Of a stretch of DNA of 64,000 bases, positions 1-10,756 are shown in pieces. The stretch's first letter is position 1. Each line of letters begins with the position of its first letter. The stretch is from JALORV01 sp963712485 (GTDB taxonomy: Bacteria > Pseudomonadota > Gammaproteobacteria > Burkholderiales > Burkholderiaceae_F): assembly GCA_963712485.1 (NCBI GenBank), contig CAVQID010000036.1, positions 84,017 through 148,016 on the forward strand, in the 5' to 3' direction. The notes below the pieces were generated by a model. That model did no database searches. It worked only from the letters and a program-made list of their open reading frames with translations, and was not told the DNA's origin. The position numbers and the translations under genes are program-made.

Positions 1-150
1 TGGGTCTCGTCGTGGACCAAGGTCGGCGGGCCGAACAAGCATGACGTCGAGAAGACCGGCTACACGTGGAAGACCGAGGCGGCGTATCCGACCTACGTGG
101 CGTCGCAGCCGACCAGTTGCCAGATGAAGCGGCCGGCGCGGCCGCAGTAG
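1..150 (+). CDS. C-terminus of an ABC transporter substrate-binding protein (partial)
   Basis: Only the last 49 codons are present, open from the first base and ending in TAG at 148-150. The text (WVSSWTKVGGPNK... ending RPARPQ) is too short to identify on its own. Its position directly upstream of livH, with an intervening hairpin, makes it the likely periplasmic binding protein of the same branched-chain amino-acid-type (HAAT) transporter. The identification is inferred from context. Confidence 0.5.
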   Translation, partial: WVSSWTKVGGPNKHDVEKTGYTWKTEAAYPTYVASQPTSCQMKRPARPQ

Positions 151-172
151 GCGCGCCGCTCCCGATGCCGAG

Positions 173-203
173 ACCGGCCCGGACACCCGGGCCGGTTTTC
201 TTT
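173..203 (+). terminator. Rho-independent terminator or attenuator between binding protein and livH
   Basis: A perfect 10-bp stem (ACCGGCCCGG at 173-182, CCGGGCCGGT at 187-196) with an ACAC loop is followed by TTTTCTTT. Such hairpins after the binding-protein gene commonly let it be expressed above the membrane genes. That role is inferred here. Confidence 0.75.
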
Positions 204-211
204 GTCCCGCC

Positions 212-1171
212 GTGATGCTTGAAGCGACACTCAGCCAGGCCCTGTACGGCGTCAGCTACGGACTGCTGCTGTTCATGCTGGCCGCGGGGCTCACGCTGAT
301 CTTCTCGATGATGGGCGTGCTCAACTTCGCGCACGCGAGCTTCTACATGCTCGGCGCCTACGTTGCGTATCAGTTTTCGGCGTGGTTCGGTTTCTGGTTC
401 GCGCTCCTGGCGGCGCCGCTGCTGCTCTTCATCCTCGGGGTGCTGGTCGAGCGCTGGGGCCTGCGGCGCGTGCACAAATGGGGGCATGTGCCGGAACTGC
501 TCTTCACCTTCGGCCTGTCGTACATCATCGTTGAACTGGTGCAGGTCATCTGGGGCCGCGCTGCCGTGCCGTACCGTGTCCCGGTTGAACTCGACGGTCC
601 GGTCACCTGGCTGCAGGAAATCGGCATCACGTTCCCGCAGTACCGCATGTTCATGATGGCGGTGGCGGTCGGCATGCTGGCAGCCATCTGGCTGCTGCTG
701 ACGCGCACGCGCATCGGCCTCGTGATCCAGGCGGCACTGACGCATCCGCAGCAGGTGGAAGCTCTGGGCCACAACGTTCCGCGCGTCTTCATGCTGGTCT
801 TCGGCGGCGGTTCGGCGCTCGCGGGGCTGGCCGGGGTCGTCGGTGGCAACGCGTTTGTCACCGAGCCGGCGATGGCCGGCACCGTCGGGGCGATCGTCTT
901 CGTCGTCATTGTCGTCGGCGGCATGGGTTCGCTTGCCGGGGCATTCATCGCTGCGTTGCTGATCGGGCTGCTCGAAAGCTTTGGCAAGGTGTCCGATTTT
1001 TCGATTGTCCAGCTGCTCGCCACGATCGGCATGCCGCTCGCGCCGGATTCGACCCTCTATCCGCTGCTCGGTCTGACGCTCTCGCAGGTCGCGCCGGTGC
1101 TGCCCTATCTCGTGCTGGTCTTGATCCTGATCGTGCGGCCCAAAGGCCTGCTCGGCACGCGGGAGGACTGA
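212..1171 (+). CDS. livH: Branched-chain amino-acid-type ABC transporter permease LivH
   Basis: This is an inner-membrane permease of the LivH family, 319 aa and almost entirely hydrophobic, with about eight membrane segments. Early residues (YGVSYGLLLFMLAAGLTLIF, then GVLNFAHASFYMLGAY) match the conserved LivH N-terminal region, and a glycine-rich loop near residue 230 (VVIVVGGMGSLAGAFIAALL) matches the coupling region facing the ATPase. Either GTG 212 or the ATG three bases later can be the start. It is followed after 3 bp by livM, preceded there by GGGAGGA. The real substrate may be an acid or amide, given the CoA-catabolism genes downstream. Confidence 0.9.
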   Translation: MMLEATLSQALYGVSYGLLLFMLAAGLTLIFSMMGVLNFAHASFYMLGAYVAYQFSAWFGFWFALLAAPLLLFILGVLVERWGLRRVHKWGHVPELLFTFGLSYIIVELVQVIWGRAAVPYRVPVELDGPVTWLQEIGITFPQYRMFMMAVAVGMLAAIWLLLTRTRIGLVIQAALTHPQQVEALGHNVPRVFMLVFGGGSALAGLAGVVGGNAFVTEPAMAGTVGAIVFVVIVVGGMGSLAGAFIAALLIGLLESFGKVSDFSIVQLLATIGMPLAPDSTLYPLLGLTLSQVAPVLPYLVLVLILIVRPKGLLGTRED

Positions 1172-1174
1172 GTC

Positions 1175-2476
1175 GTGCCCGAGCTGCGCGTGATCACATT
1201 CCGGCCGTTGAACTTCGGGCGCTGGGTCATTTGGGGATTCACCGCGTTGCTGTTCGCGCTGCTGCCGGCGTTCTTCAGCAAGGGCTTCGCGCTGACGCTG
1301 ATGTCGCAGATGGGCATCATGATCGTGTTCGCGCTGAGCTACAACATGCTGCTCGGGCAGAGCGGCATGCTGAGCTTCGGCCACGCGGTGTACTCAGGTC
1401 TCGGGGCGTTCTTCGCGATGCACGCGATGAACCGAATCGCCGCCGGCAGTCTCGACTGGCCGGTGTCGCTGCTGCCGCTGATCGCCGGGCTTGCGGGTGG
1501 GTTTTTCGGCGTGATCTTCGGTTACCTGACGACGCGCAAGGCCGGCACGCCGTTCGCAATGATCACGCTGGGCATCGGCGAGATGGTGTTCGCGGCATCG
1601 CTGATGTTCCCCGGCTTCTTTGGCGGCGAGGGTGGAATTACCGGCAACCGCACGGCCGGCTCGCCGCTGCTCGGCATATCGTCGCTGACATTCGGGCCGC
1701 AGCTGCAGGTGTACTACCTGATCGCCGTGTGGTGCTTCGCCTGCATGGTGGCGATGTTCGCACTGACGCAGACGCCGCTCGGACGCATCGCCAACGCGGT
1801 GCGCGACAACCCGGAGCGGGCGGAGTTCATCGGCTACAACACGCAGCGCGTGCGCTGGCTGATGCTGATCCTCTCGGGCTTCTTCGCGGGTATCGCTGGC
1901 GGGCTCACGGCGATCAACTTCGAGATCGTCAGCGCCGAGAACGTCAGCGCCGTGCGCTCGGGTGGCGTGCTGCTGGCCGCCTTCATCGGCGGTGCTAGCT
2001 TCTTCTTCGGGCCGATTCTCGGCGCGATAGTGTTCATCTTCTTCGCGGTGGCGCTGTCGGAGTACACCAAGGCGTGGCAGCTGTACCTCGGTGTGTTCTT
2101 CGTCGCGCTCGTGATGTTCGCGCCGGGCGGGCTGGCGAGCCTGCTGCTGATGAACCTGCGCGTGATGAAGTTCGGCAAGTTCCGGCGCTTGCGTGATCCC
2201 TATGTGGGGGTGCTCCTCACCGCCCTCGTCGTGATGCTCGGCGGCGTGATGCTGGTCGAGCTGACTTACCACGTGACACTCGACACCGGCCAGGGACCGG
2301 TCGCGCACCTGTTCGGCATGCCGATGGACACCGGCGCACCCGGCCCGTGGGTGATGGCGGCCTTCGTGCTGATGTGCGGGGCCATCGCGTTCGAGTATTA
2401 CCGGCGCCATTTCACGCGGCGCTGGAGCGAGATCCAGATCGAGATCGAGGACTGGATCCGGGACAACCCGTCATGA
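1175..2476 (+). CDS. livM: Branched-chain amino-acid-type ABC transporter permease LivM
   Basis: Second membrane subunit, 433 aa, starting at GTG 1175. The family core is visible: ALSYNMLLGQSGMLSFGHAV near residue 55, then the FAMITLGIGEM and GGEGGITGNR segments. After the core there is an extra C-terminal hydrophobic pair and an acidic tail (about residues 345-433). The stop codon overlaps the livG ATG (ATGA), so translation is probably coupled. Confidence 0.9.
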   Translation: MPELRVITFRPLNFGRWVIWGFTALLFALLPAFFSKGFALTLMSQMGIMIVFALSYNMLLGQSGMLSFGHAVYSGLGAFFAMHAMNRIAAGSLDWPVSLLPLIAGLAGGFFGVIFGYLTTRKAGTPFAMITLGIGEMVFAASLMFPGFFGGEGGITGNRTAGSPLLGISSLTFGPQLQVYYLIAVWCFACMVAMFALTQTPLGRIANAVRDNPERAEFIGYNTQRVRWLMLILSGFFAGIAGGLTAINFEIVSAENVSAVRSGGVLLAAFIGGASFFFGPILGAIVFIFFAVALSEYTKAWQLYLGVFFVALVMFAPGGLASLLLMNLRVMKFGKFRRLRDPYVGVLLTALVVMLGGVMLVELTYHVTLDTGQGPVAHLFGMPMDTGAPGPWVMAAFVLMCGAIAFEYYRRHFTRRWSEIQIEIEDWIRDNPS

Positions 2477-3230
2477 CGCTCGGCGCTTGAACTCGCCGGC
2501 GTGCACAAGCGCTTCGGCAAGACCGAGATCATCCGCGGCATCGATCTCGCGATACCGGCCGGCGAACGACACGCGATCATCGGTCCCAACGGCGCCGGCA
2601 AGTCGACGCTGTTCAACCTGATCAGCGGCCGCTTTGGCGTGTCGTCGGGGACGATCCGGCTCAATGGCGATCCGATCACGAACCGCAAGCCGTTCGAGAT
2701 CAACCGCATGGGACTGGCGCGCAGCTTCCAGATCACCAACATCTTCCATCGGCTGTCGGTGTTCGAGAACCTGCGCTGCGCCGTGCTGTGGTCGCTCGGC
2801 CACCGCTACGCGTTCTGGAAGAATCTGAACAAGCTGGACGACGCCGAGGAGCGCGCCGAGGAACTGCTGCAGCGGGTCGGCCTGCGGCGCCGACGGGACA
2901 CGCTTGCCGGCCTGCTGACCTACGCCGAGCAGCGCGCGCTCGAGATCGGCATCACCATCGCCGGCGGCGCGAACGTGATCCTGCTCGACGAGCCGACGGC
3001 CGGCATGAGCCGCGCCGAGAGCAAGCGCGCGGTCGATCTGATCCGCGACGTCACCGAGGGCCGCACGCTGGTGATGGTCGAGCACGACATGGGCGTCGTG
3101 TTCGGCCTCGCGGACCGCATCTCGGTGGTGGTCTACGGCCAGGTGATCGCCACCGGCACGCCCGCGGAGATCCGCGGCGAATGCCGCGGTCAAGGAGGCC
3201 TATCTCGGCCAGCATGCGGAGGGAACGTGA
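2473..3230 (+). CDS. livG: ABC transporter ATP-binding protein LivG (frame broken twice)
   Basis: First ATPase of the transporter, 250 aa when the frame is repaired. Walker A (GPNGAGKST) lies near 2584, the degenerate signature LLTYAEQRALEIG near 2920 and Walker B (VILLDEPTAG) near 2975, followed by the H-loop MVEHDMGVVF. The start ATG 2473 runs into TGA after five codons. A single inserted base near 2482 restores ALELAGVHKRFG. A second shift near 3174 separates PAEIR from the natural tail NAAVKEAYLGQHAEGT, which stops at 3228-3230. Both shifts look like sequencing errors because the surrounding protein is intact. Confidence 0.85.
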
Positions 3231-3941
3231 GCGCCGAGCTGCTGCTGCGCGTCGAAAACCTGCAGGCGTACTACGGCAAGAGCCACGTGCTGCACGGCGT
3301 CGATCTTGCCGTCGGGCGCGCGGCGAGATCGTCAGCCTGCTCGGCCGCAACGGCGTCGGTCGCTCGACGACGGCCAAGGCGATCATGGGACTGGTGGACT
3401 GCACCGGCACGATCGACTTCAAGGGCCGCGACCTGACGGGGCTGAAGACCTACGAGATCGCGCATCTCGGCGTCGGCTACGTGCCGGAGAACCGCGACAT
3501 CTTTCCGACGCTGACCGTCGACGAGAACCTGCAGGCTCGGGATCAAGGGCGGCACGCGCCGGCCGCTGGAGCTACGACGACATGTACCGGCTGTTCCCGC
3601 GGCTGCGCGAGCGCGCATCGCGCACGCAGGCCGGCGTGCTGTCGGGCGGCGAGCAGCAGATGCTGACGCTCGCGCGTACCATGATGGGCGATCCGGAACT
3701 CGTCATCATCGACGAGCCGACCGAGGGCCTGGCGCCGATGATCGTCGAACTGGTGGCCAACTTCCTGCGCGAGCTGAAGGAGCCGCGGCCTCTCGATCCT
3801 GCTGATCGAGCAGAAGCTCACGATCGCGATGCAGATCTCGCAGCGGGTCTACGTGATGGGGCACGGGCACATGGTCTTTCACGGCACGCCCGACGAACTC
3901 AAGCCAACCAGCTGATCCGCCAGGAGTGGCTCGAAGTCTGA
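3227..3941 (+). CDS. livF: ABC transporter ATP-binding protein LivF (frame broken about five times)
   Basis: Second ATPase, about 237 aa after repair. GTG 3227 overlaps the livG stop (GTGA). Recognisable pieces are ENLQAYYGKSHVLHGVDLAV, a Walker A written GRNGVGRST with Arg in place of the usual Lys, YVPENRDIFPTLTVDENL, the signature LSGGEQQMLTLAR, Walker B LVIIDEPTEGLAP and the terminal LIRQEWLEV. Shifts lie near 3318, 3535, 3560, 3785 and 3903, mostly single inserted bases next to G or C. The gene is probably intact in the organism. Confidence 0.85.
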
Positions 3942-3972
3942 GCGACTGGTGTACTTGCCGGAGTTCAGTCCC

Positions 3973-6082
3973 ATGACCACGCACTACGAGACGCCGCGGC
4001 GAAGTCGCCGTGCTGCAGATCGACAACCCGCCGGTCAACGGCCTCGGCCATGCGACCGCGCAAGGCGCTGGTCGATGGACTCGAACGCGCGCTCGACGAT
4101 CCGGTCGATCAAGGCCATCGTGATCACCGGCACCGACAAGCGTGTTCTCCGGCGGCGCCGACATCCGCGAGTTCAATACGCCGGCGGCGCTCGCGCGAGC
4201 CGAACCTGCTGCAACTGATCGACGCGGTCGAAGCGCTCGCCGAAGCCGGTGATCGCGGCGATCAACGGCGTCTGCATGGGCGGCGGCCTCGAGCTCGCGC
4301 TCGGCTGCCACTACCGCATCGCGACGCCGGACGCCACGCTGGGACTGCCCGAAGTGAAGATCGGCCTGCTGCCGGGCGCCGGCGGCACGCAGCGGCTGCC
4401 GCGCGCGGTCGGTGCGGCGGTCGCACTGCGGATGATCGTCAGCGGCGACCCGATCCGCGCCGACGGACGCGCTCGAAGCACGGTCTGGTCGAGCGCGATC
4501 GTCGAGCCGCGACACGTTCGACGGCGTGCTGCAGTTCGCGCGCGGAGGTCGCCAGGCGGAGCAAGCATCCGCGCCTGCGCGACCGCTCCGTTGCGCTGCC
4601 GCCGAGCGTCGACGCCGCGGCCTTCTTCGGCGCGGCCCGCGCCGAGGTGGCGAAGCAGACGCGCGGACTGCCGGCGCCGCTGAAGTGCGTCGACGCGGTC
4701 GAGGCGGCGGTGGCGATTGCCGTTCGAGGAAGGACTGGCGCTCGAGCGCGGCTCTTCATCGAACTCGTGCAGTCGCCGGAGTCGAAGGCGTTGCGGCACG
4801 CGTTCTTTGCCGAGCGGGCCGCGGCCAAGATTCCGGATGTGCCGGAGGACACGCCGACGCGCCCGATCCGCACCGCCGCCGTGCATCGGCTTCGGCACGA
4901 TGGGCGGCGGCATCGCGATGAGCTTTGCCAACGCCGGCATCCCGGTCACGGTCTACGAAAAGGACCAGGCAGCGCTCGATCGCGGGCTGGCAATCTGCCG
5001 GCGCAACTGGGAAGCGACGGCAAAGAAAGGACGCATGACGGCCGGCGAGGTCGAACAGCGCGTGGCACTGCTGAAGCCGACGCTCGATTTCAGCGCCATC
5101 GGCAGCGCCGACATCGTCATCGAAGCCGTGTACGAGGACATGGTCGTCAAGCAGGACATCTTCGCGCGGCTCGACTGCGGTGATGAAGCGCGGCGCGATC
5201 CTCGCCACCAACACGTCGACGCTCGATGTCGACCAGATCGCCGCGGCCACGTCGCGCCCGCAGGACGTCATCGGCACGCACTTCTTCAGTCCGGCCAACG
5301 TGATGCGCCTGCTCGAAGTCGTGCGCGGCGAAGAAGACCGGCAAGGACGTGCTCGCCACGGTGATGCAGCTCGCCAGGCGACTGAAGAAGGTGGCGGTCG
5401 TCTCGGGCGTCTGCGACGGCTTCATCGGCAACCGCATGCTCGAGCAGTACATCCGCCAGTCGCTGTTCCTCGTTGACGAGGGCGCCTCGCCGCAGCAGAT
5501 CGATGCGGCGTTGACCTCGTTCGGCATGGCGATGGGACCCTTCACGATGTACGACATGGCCGGCATGGACATCGGCTATGCGATCCGCCAGCGACGCTAT
5601 GTCGAGAAGCCGCACCTCACCTACAGTCGCGTCGGTGACCGCGTCGTCGAACTGGGGCGACTCGGCCAGAAGACCGGTAAAGGGCTGGTATCGCTACGAG
5701 GCCGGCAGCCGCACGCCGCTGCCGGATCCCGAGATCGACGTGCTGATCGACGAAGTACCGCGCGGAGATCGGCATGCGGCCGCGTTCCATCAGCGCCGAG
5801 GAGATCGTGCAGCGCTGCATCTACGCGCTGGTCAACGAGGGCGCAAGGATCCTGGAGGAGGGCATCGCGCTGCGCGCGAGCGACATCGATGTCGTGTACC
5901 TCGCGGGCTACGGGTTTCCGGTGGCTACGGGCGGGCCGATGTTTCACGCGCAGGCGGTCGGGCTCGACAAGGTGGCCGGCACGATGAGGCGCTTCGCCGA
6001 CAACGCGCATGCGGACCGGGCGTTCTGGCAGCCGGCGCCGCTGCTCCTCGATGCCGCCGTCGCCGGGCGCTGGCCGAAGTAG
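3973..6082 (+). CDS. Bifunctional enoyl-CoA hydratase / 3-hydroxyacyl-CoA dehydrogenase, FadJ-like (many frame breaks)
   Basis: Two consecutive beta-oxidation activities in one polypeptide of about 700 aa. The N-terminal crotonase domain shows VFSGGADIREF, GVCMGGGLELALG and LPEVKIGLLPGAGGTQRLPR (oxyanion hole and catalytic glutamate region). The central NAD-binding domain starts GFGTMGGGIA near 4893, with NTSTLDVDQIAAAT and GTHFFSPANVMRLLEVV. The C-terminal dehydrogenase domain has GFIGNRML and the closing AGYGFPVATGGPMFHA. At least a dozen single-base shifts interrupt it, mostly insertions (near 3993, 4053, 4112, 4142, 4192 and 4240). The family assignment is firm; the exact sequence is not. 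It overlaps nothing and is 7 bp from the acyl-CoA dehydrogenase. Confidence 0.85.
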
Positions 6083-6089
6083 GGCGATC

Positions 6090-7951
6090 ATGGAACGCAT
6101 CGCCTCACGCCGCGACCTGGCGTTCCTGCTGTACGAGTGGCTCGATGTCGAAGCCCTCACGCAGCGCCAGCGCTATGCGGCGCACTCGCGCGAGACGTTC
6201 GAGGCTGCGCTGGACACCGCCGAGAAGATCGCCACGGACCTCTTTGCGCCGCACGCGCGCAAGAGCGATCTGAACGAGCCGTACTTCGACGGCGGGCAAG
6301 TGCAACTGATCCCGGAGATCAAGCAGGCTCTCGACGCCTTCGTCGAGGCCGGCCTGATGGCGGCCGAGCACGACGAGGAGTTCGGCGGCATGCAACTGCC
6401 CGTCACCGTCGCCAAGGCGCTCTCGGCATACTTCAAGGGCGCCAACGTCGCGACCGCGAGCTATGCGCTGCTGACGGTCGGCAACGCCAACCTGCTGCTG
6501 GCCCATGGCTCGCCGTCGCAGATCGACGCCTTCGTGCGACCGGAACTTGCCGGGCGGTTCTTCGGCACGATGTGCCTGTCGGAACCGCAGGCGGGATCGT
6601 CGCTCTCCGACATCTCGACGCGCGCGGAATTCGAGCGGGAGTCGGAGCTCGGCCCGCAGTACCGCCTGACCGGCAACAAGATGTGGATATCCGCCGGCGA
6701 GCATGAACTGTCGGACAACATCGTGCACCTGGTGCTGGCGAAGATCCCGGGTGCGGACGGCAAGCCGGTGGCCGGCACCCAGGGGATCTCGCTCTTCGTC
6801 GTGCCGAAGTTCCTGGTGAGCGTCGCGGGCAACGGTGCGAATGCGCGTGCAATCGTCGGCGAACGCAATGACGTCACGCTCGCCGGCCTCAACCACAAGA
6901 TGGGTTACCGCGGCACCAGCAACTGCCTGCTCAACTTCGGCGAAGGGAAGTTCGGGCCGCAGGGTCGCGCGGGGGCGATCGGCTATCTCGTCGGCGAGCC
7001 GGGGCGCGGGCTCGCGGCGATGTTCCACATGATGAACGAGGCGCGCATCGGTGTCGGCCTCGGCGCGACGATGCTCGGCTACACGGCCTACCTGCATGCA
7101 CTCGACTACGCGCGCAGCCGACCGCAGGGACGGCCGATCGGCGCCGCGGGCAAGCATCCGGCACAGCCGCAGGTCCCGATCATCCAGCACGCCGACGTCA
7201 AGCGCATGCTGCTGGCGCAGAAGGCGTACGCGGAAGGCGCGCTGGCATTGATCCTGTACTGCGCGCGACTGATCGACGAGGAACGAACCGCCGCTGATGC
7301 GGCAGAGCGGAGCAATGCGACGCTGCTGCTCGACATCCTGACGCCGGTCGCGAAGAGCTGGCCGTCGCAGTGGTGCCTCGAGGGCAACGCGCTCGCGATC
7401 CAGGTGCATGGCGGCTACGGCTATACGCGCGACTACCCGGTCGAGCAGTTCTATCGGGACAATCGCCTGAACGCGATCCATGAAGGCACGCACGGCATCC
7501 AGGCGCTGGACCTGCTCGGTCGCAAGGTCGTCATGCAGGATGGCGCGGCGTTCAAGCTGCTCGGCGCGCGCATCGACAACACGATCCGCCGCGCCTCGCA
7601 GGCGCGACATCCGGATACGCAGCGCTGGGCCGCGATGCTGGGCGACCGCGTGCGTCGCGTCGTGCGTACCACGCACGCGCGTGTGGGCCGCTGGCGACCC
7701 CGCGCGCACGTTGGCGAACGCGACCCCCTACCTCGAAGCGTTCGGCCACGTCGTGCTGGCGTGGATCTGGCTCGAACAGTCGCTCGCCGCCTCGCAGCAT
7801 TACCAGCGCGCACGAAGGCGACTTCTATCACGGCAAGTGGCAGGCGTGCCGTTACTTCTTCCTGTACGAACTGCCGAAGGTGGACGCGATGCTTGACCTC
7901 GTCGAGTCGCTCGACACGACGACGCTCGAGATGCAGGACGCGTGGTTTTGA
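6090..7951 (+). CDS. Acyl-CoA dehydrogenase, long (about 620 aa) type
   Basis: FAD-dependent first step of beta-oxidation. Residues about 80-520 carry the acyl-CoA dehydrogenase fold: CLSEPQAGSSLSDISTRAEF and YRLTGNKMWISAGEHELSDN for the middle domain, GYRGTSNCLLNFGEG, GLAAMFHMMNEARIGVGLGA and IQVHGGYGYTRDYPVEQFYR followed by NAIHEGTHGIQALDLLGRK, which places the catalytic glutamate region. The extra C-terminal domain fits the approximately 600-aa subgroup. The main frame is clean to about 7690. Two shifts near 7690 and 7808 then separate DPARTLANATPYLEAFGH and the end GKWQACRYFFLYELPKVDAM, stopping at 7949-7951. It probably acts with the hydratase/dehydrogenase just upstream. Confidence 0.88.
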
Positions 7952-8044
7952 GCCCGTGCCGATGATCAAGCACAGTCGTGTGGACAGTCACCGCGGCGGT
8001 CAGGCTCGAACGGCAGGGCATGGACTACGAGGCATGAGGCGACG

Positions 8045-8827
8045 ATGTCACTGAAGCAGCTGCTGGATCTGACCGGGAAGACGGCGCTGATCACCGGCGG
8101 ATCGCGCGGCCTCGGCCTGCAGATCGCCGCAGGCTACGGCGAGATGGGTGCGCGAATCGTGATTTCCGCGCGCAAGGCGGACGAACTGGAGGCCGCCTGC
8201 ACCCAGCTCAAGCGCGCGGGCGTCGATGCGAGCTGGATTGCGGCCGACGCCGCCAGCGCGGCCGAGGTGGCACGGCTGTCACGGGAGGCGATCGCGCGCC
8301 TCGGCCACGTCGACATCCTCGTCAACAATGCCGGCGCCACCTGGGGCGCACCGGCCGAGGACCATCCGCTGGAGGCCTGGGACAAGGTCATGAACCTGAA
8401 CATCCGCGGCGTGTTCCTGCTGACGCAGGCGGTCGGGCGCGCGCAGCATGATTCCGCGGCGCCATGGCCGCATCATCAACGTCGCTTCGATCGCCGGCCT
8501 GTTCGGCAATCCGCCGGAACTGATGAGCACGATCGCCTACAACACCAGCAAGGGCGCGCTGGTGAACTTCACGCGCGCGCTGGCGACCGAGTGGGGTCGG
8601 CACAACATCACGGTCAACGCGCTCGCGCCCGGCTTCTTCCCGTCGAAGATGACCAAGGGTGTCATCGCGCAGCTCGGCGCCGCGCACGCTGGCGCGCTTC
8701 GCGCCGCTGCAAGCGCATCGGCGACGACGAAGACCTGAAGGGCGCCGCGCTGCTGTTCGCTTCGGACGCCGGCAAGCACATCACCGGGCAGATCCTCGCC
8801 GTCGATGGCGGCGCCTCGGCATACTGA
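8045..8827 (+). CDS. Short-chain dehydrogenase/reductase (SDR), first copy
   Basis: A classical SDR of about 260 aa. The cofactor loop GGSRGLGLQ (residues 18-26) and the NNAG strand are in the opening frame. A shift near 8440 moves to the frame containing INVASIAG (catalytic Ser) and the active-site YNTSK. A second shift near 8695 returns to RIGDDEDLKGAALLFASDAG and the usual end ITGQILAVDGGASAY. The reaction is probably oxidation of a hydroxyacyl-CoA or alcohol intermediate, given the flanking catabolic genes, but the substrate cannot be read from the sequence. Confidence 0.82.
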   Translation: MSLKQLLDLTGKTALITGGSRGLGLQIAAGYGEMGARIVISARKADELEAACTQLKRAGVDASWIAADAASAAEVARLSREAIARLGHVDILVNNAGATWGAPAEDHPLEAWDKVMNLNIRGVFLLTQAVGRAQHDSAAPWPHHQRRFDRRPVRQSAGTDEHDRLQHQQGRAGELHARAGDRVGSAQHHGQRARARLLPVEDDQGCHRAARRRARWRASRRCKRIGDDEDLKGAALLFASDAGKHITGQILAVDGGASAY

Positions 8828-8852
8828 TCACGTCCACGCTTCGGAACTCCTC

Positions 8853-9858
8853 ATGCCCACCTATCGACGCATCGTGCTCGCAAGCCGCGCCCAGCGGGGC
8901 GGCGTCGTCACTCGAATTTCCGGCTCGAGGAGGCGCAGACGCCGGCGCTGCAGCCGGGCCAGATCCTGGTGCGCAATGAATGGCTGTCGCTCGATCCCGT
9001 ACATGCGCGGCCGCATGAACGAAGGCCGGTCGTACGCCGCGGCGCAGGCGCTCGACGAGGTGATGGTGGGCGGCACCGCCGGCGAGGTGGTCGAGTCGCG
9101 CAATCCGCAGTTCAAGGCCGGCGACAAGGTCGTCGCGCTACCTCGGCTGGCAGGAGTACGGCGTTTCCGACGGCACCGGCGTCTACAAGGTCGACACTCG
9201 CGTCACGTTCCGCTGTCGGCCTATCTCGGTCCGGTCGGCATGCCGGGCGTGACCGCGTGGTACGGCCTGAACCAGATCATCGAGCCGAAGGACGGCGAGA
9301 CGATCCTGGTGTCGGCCGCGAGCGGCGCCGTCGGCAGCGTCGTCGGCCAGCTCGCCAAGCTTGCGCGGCTGCCGCGCGGTCGGCATCGCCGGCGGCGCGG
9401 AAAAGTGCAGCTACGTCGTCGTCGAACTGGGCTTCGACGCCTGCATCGACTACAAGTCGCAGGACGTCAATCGGGCCGCTGAAGGACGCCGCGCCGCGAC
9501 GGCGTCGACGGCTACTTCGAGAACGTCGGCGGCGAGATCATGGACGCGGTGCTGCCGCGTATGAACGCGTTCGGCCGCATCGCGCTGTGCGGACTGATCG
9601 CCGGCTACGACGGCAAGCCGATCCCGATCAGCAATCCCTCGTGGTTCCTGTCAGCCGACTGATGCTGCAGGGTTTCATCGTCACCGAGCACATGGAACGT
9701 GTGGCCGCAGGCGCTGAAGGAACTCGGCACCCAGGTCGCGACCGGCGGGATCAAGTACCGGGAGAGCGATCGCCAACGGCCTCGAGAACGCGCCGCAGGC
9801 CTTTCTCGGCATGCTCAAGGGCGCGAACTTCGGCAAGCAACTGGTGAAGCTCGCATGA
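8853..9858 (+). CDS. NADP-dependent oxidoreductase, zinc-free medium-chain (MDR, curcumin/leukotriene-reductase-like), frame broken
   Basis: About 333 aa after repair. Diagnostic text: ALQPGQILVRNEWLSLDPYM, then YMRGRMNEGRSY, PLSAYLGPVGMPGVTAWYGL and the nucleotide loop VSAASGAVGSVVGQLAKL, then ENVGGEIMDAVLPRMNAFGR. This pattern is that of the YncB/PTGR-type NADPH-dependent double-bond reductases, which lack structural zinc ligands. Single-base shifts near 8910, 8985, 9140, 9200, 9370, 9470, 9500, 9650 and 9700 break the frame. The TGA at 9856-9858 overlaps the next ATG. It may reduce an enone formed in the same pathway. Confidence 0.8.
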
Positions 9859-10756
9859 TGAATGACCTTGCCGGGCAGGTTGCGGTCATCACCGGCGCGG
9901 GCAGCGGCTCGGCCGCGAGTTCGCGCGGCTGGCGGCGCGATCGGCATGCGGCTGGTGCTGGCCGACGTGCAGCGCGACGCGCTCGACGCGACCGTGCACG
10001 AACTGCAGCAGGGCGGGCGCCGAGGTGATCGCCGAGATCGTCGACGTCGCCGAGAGTCGGCCAGGTGGCGCGCGCTGGCCGATCGCGCGTTCGCCGACAT
10101 TCGGCGCCGTGCACCTGCTGATGAACAACGCGGGCGTCGGCTGCGGCGGCTACCTGTGGGAGAACACCGACAAGGACTGGCAGTGGGTGCTCGGCGTCAA
10201 CCTGATGGGCGTGGTGCACGGCATCCAGCACTTCGTTCCGCGCATGCTCGACGCCAAGCGCCGCGGCGAGCCCGGCCACATCGTCAATACGGCCTCGATG
10301 GCGGGCTGGCTGTACTGCGCCGCTGATGGGCGTCTACAACGTCTCCAAGCACGCGGTCGTCGCGCTGTCGGAGACGCTGTACCACGACCTGAAGCTCGCG
10401 CAGTCGACGATCGGCGTGACGACGCTGTGCCCGGCATTCGTGCCGACCGGAATCGCCGCACTCGCATCGCGACCGGCCGCGCGACCTCGCCAACCCGGCC
10501 GCCCCGACGACGCTCGCAGCAGATCGCGCAGGCGAATTCGGAAAAGGCCGTGTCGCAGGCGGGCGCATCGGCGCGGCCGAAGTCGCGGCGATGACCTTCG
10601 ACGCAGTGCGCAGCAACCGCTTCTACGTGTTCACGCATCCGCAGATCATGCCGACGGTGCGAGGCGCGTTTCGACGCGGTGCTGAGCGGCGCGCACTCCG
10701 GCCGATCCGTATCGCCGACGCGTCCGTCGACGCGCCCGCACTGCGCCCGCGGATGA
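9855..10756 (+). CDS. Short-chain dehydrogenase/reductase (SDR), second copy, frame broken
   Basis: Begins MMNDLAGQVAVITGAGSG, so the Rossmann glycine loop is at residues 15-18. Later pieces: VHLLMNNAGVGCGGYLWENT, WVLGVNLMGVVHGIQHFVPR, IVNTASMAGW (Ser) and YNVSKHAVVALSETLYHDL (Tyr/Lys). The far C-terminus VRSNRFYVFTHPQIMPTVRG is a feature of a larger SDR subgroup, about 290-300 aa. Shifts lie near 9905, 9935, 10020, 10060, 10320, 10470, 10500, 10515 and 10670. The stop given is the one in the last supported frame, overlapping the ATG of the hydrolase; the last 20 residues are uncertain. Confidence 0.78.
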
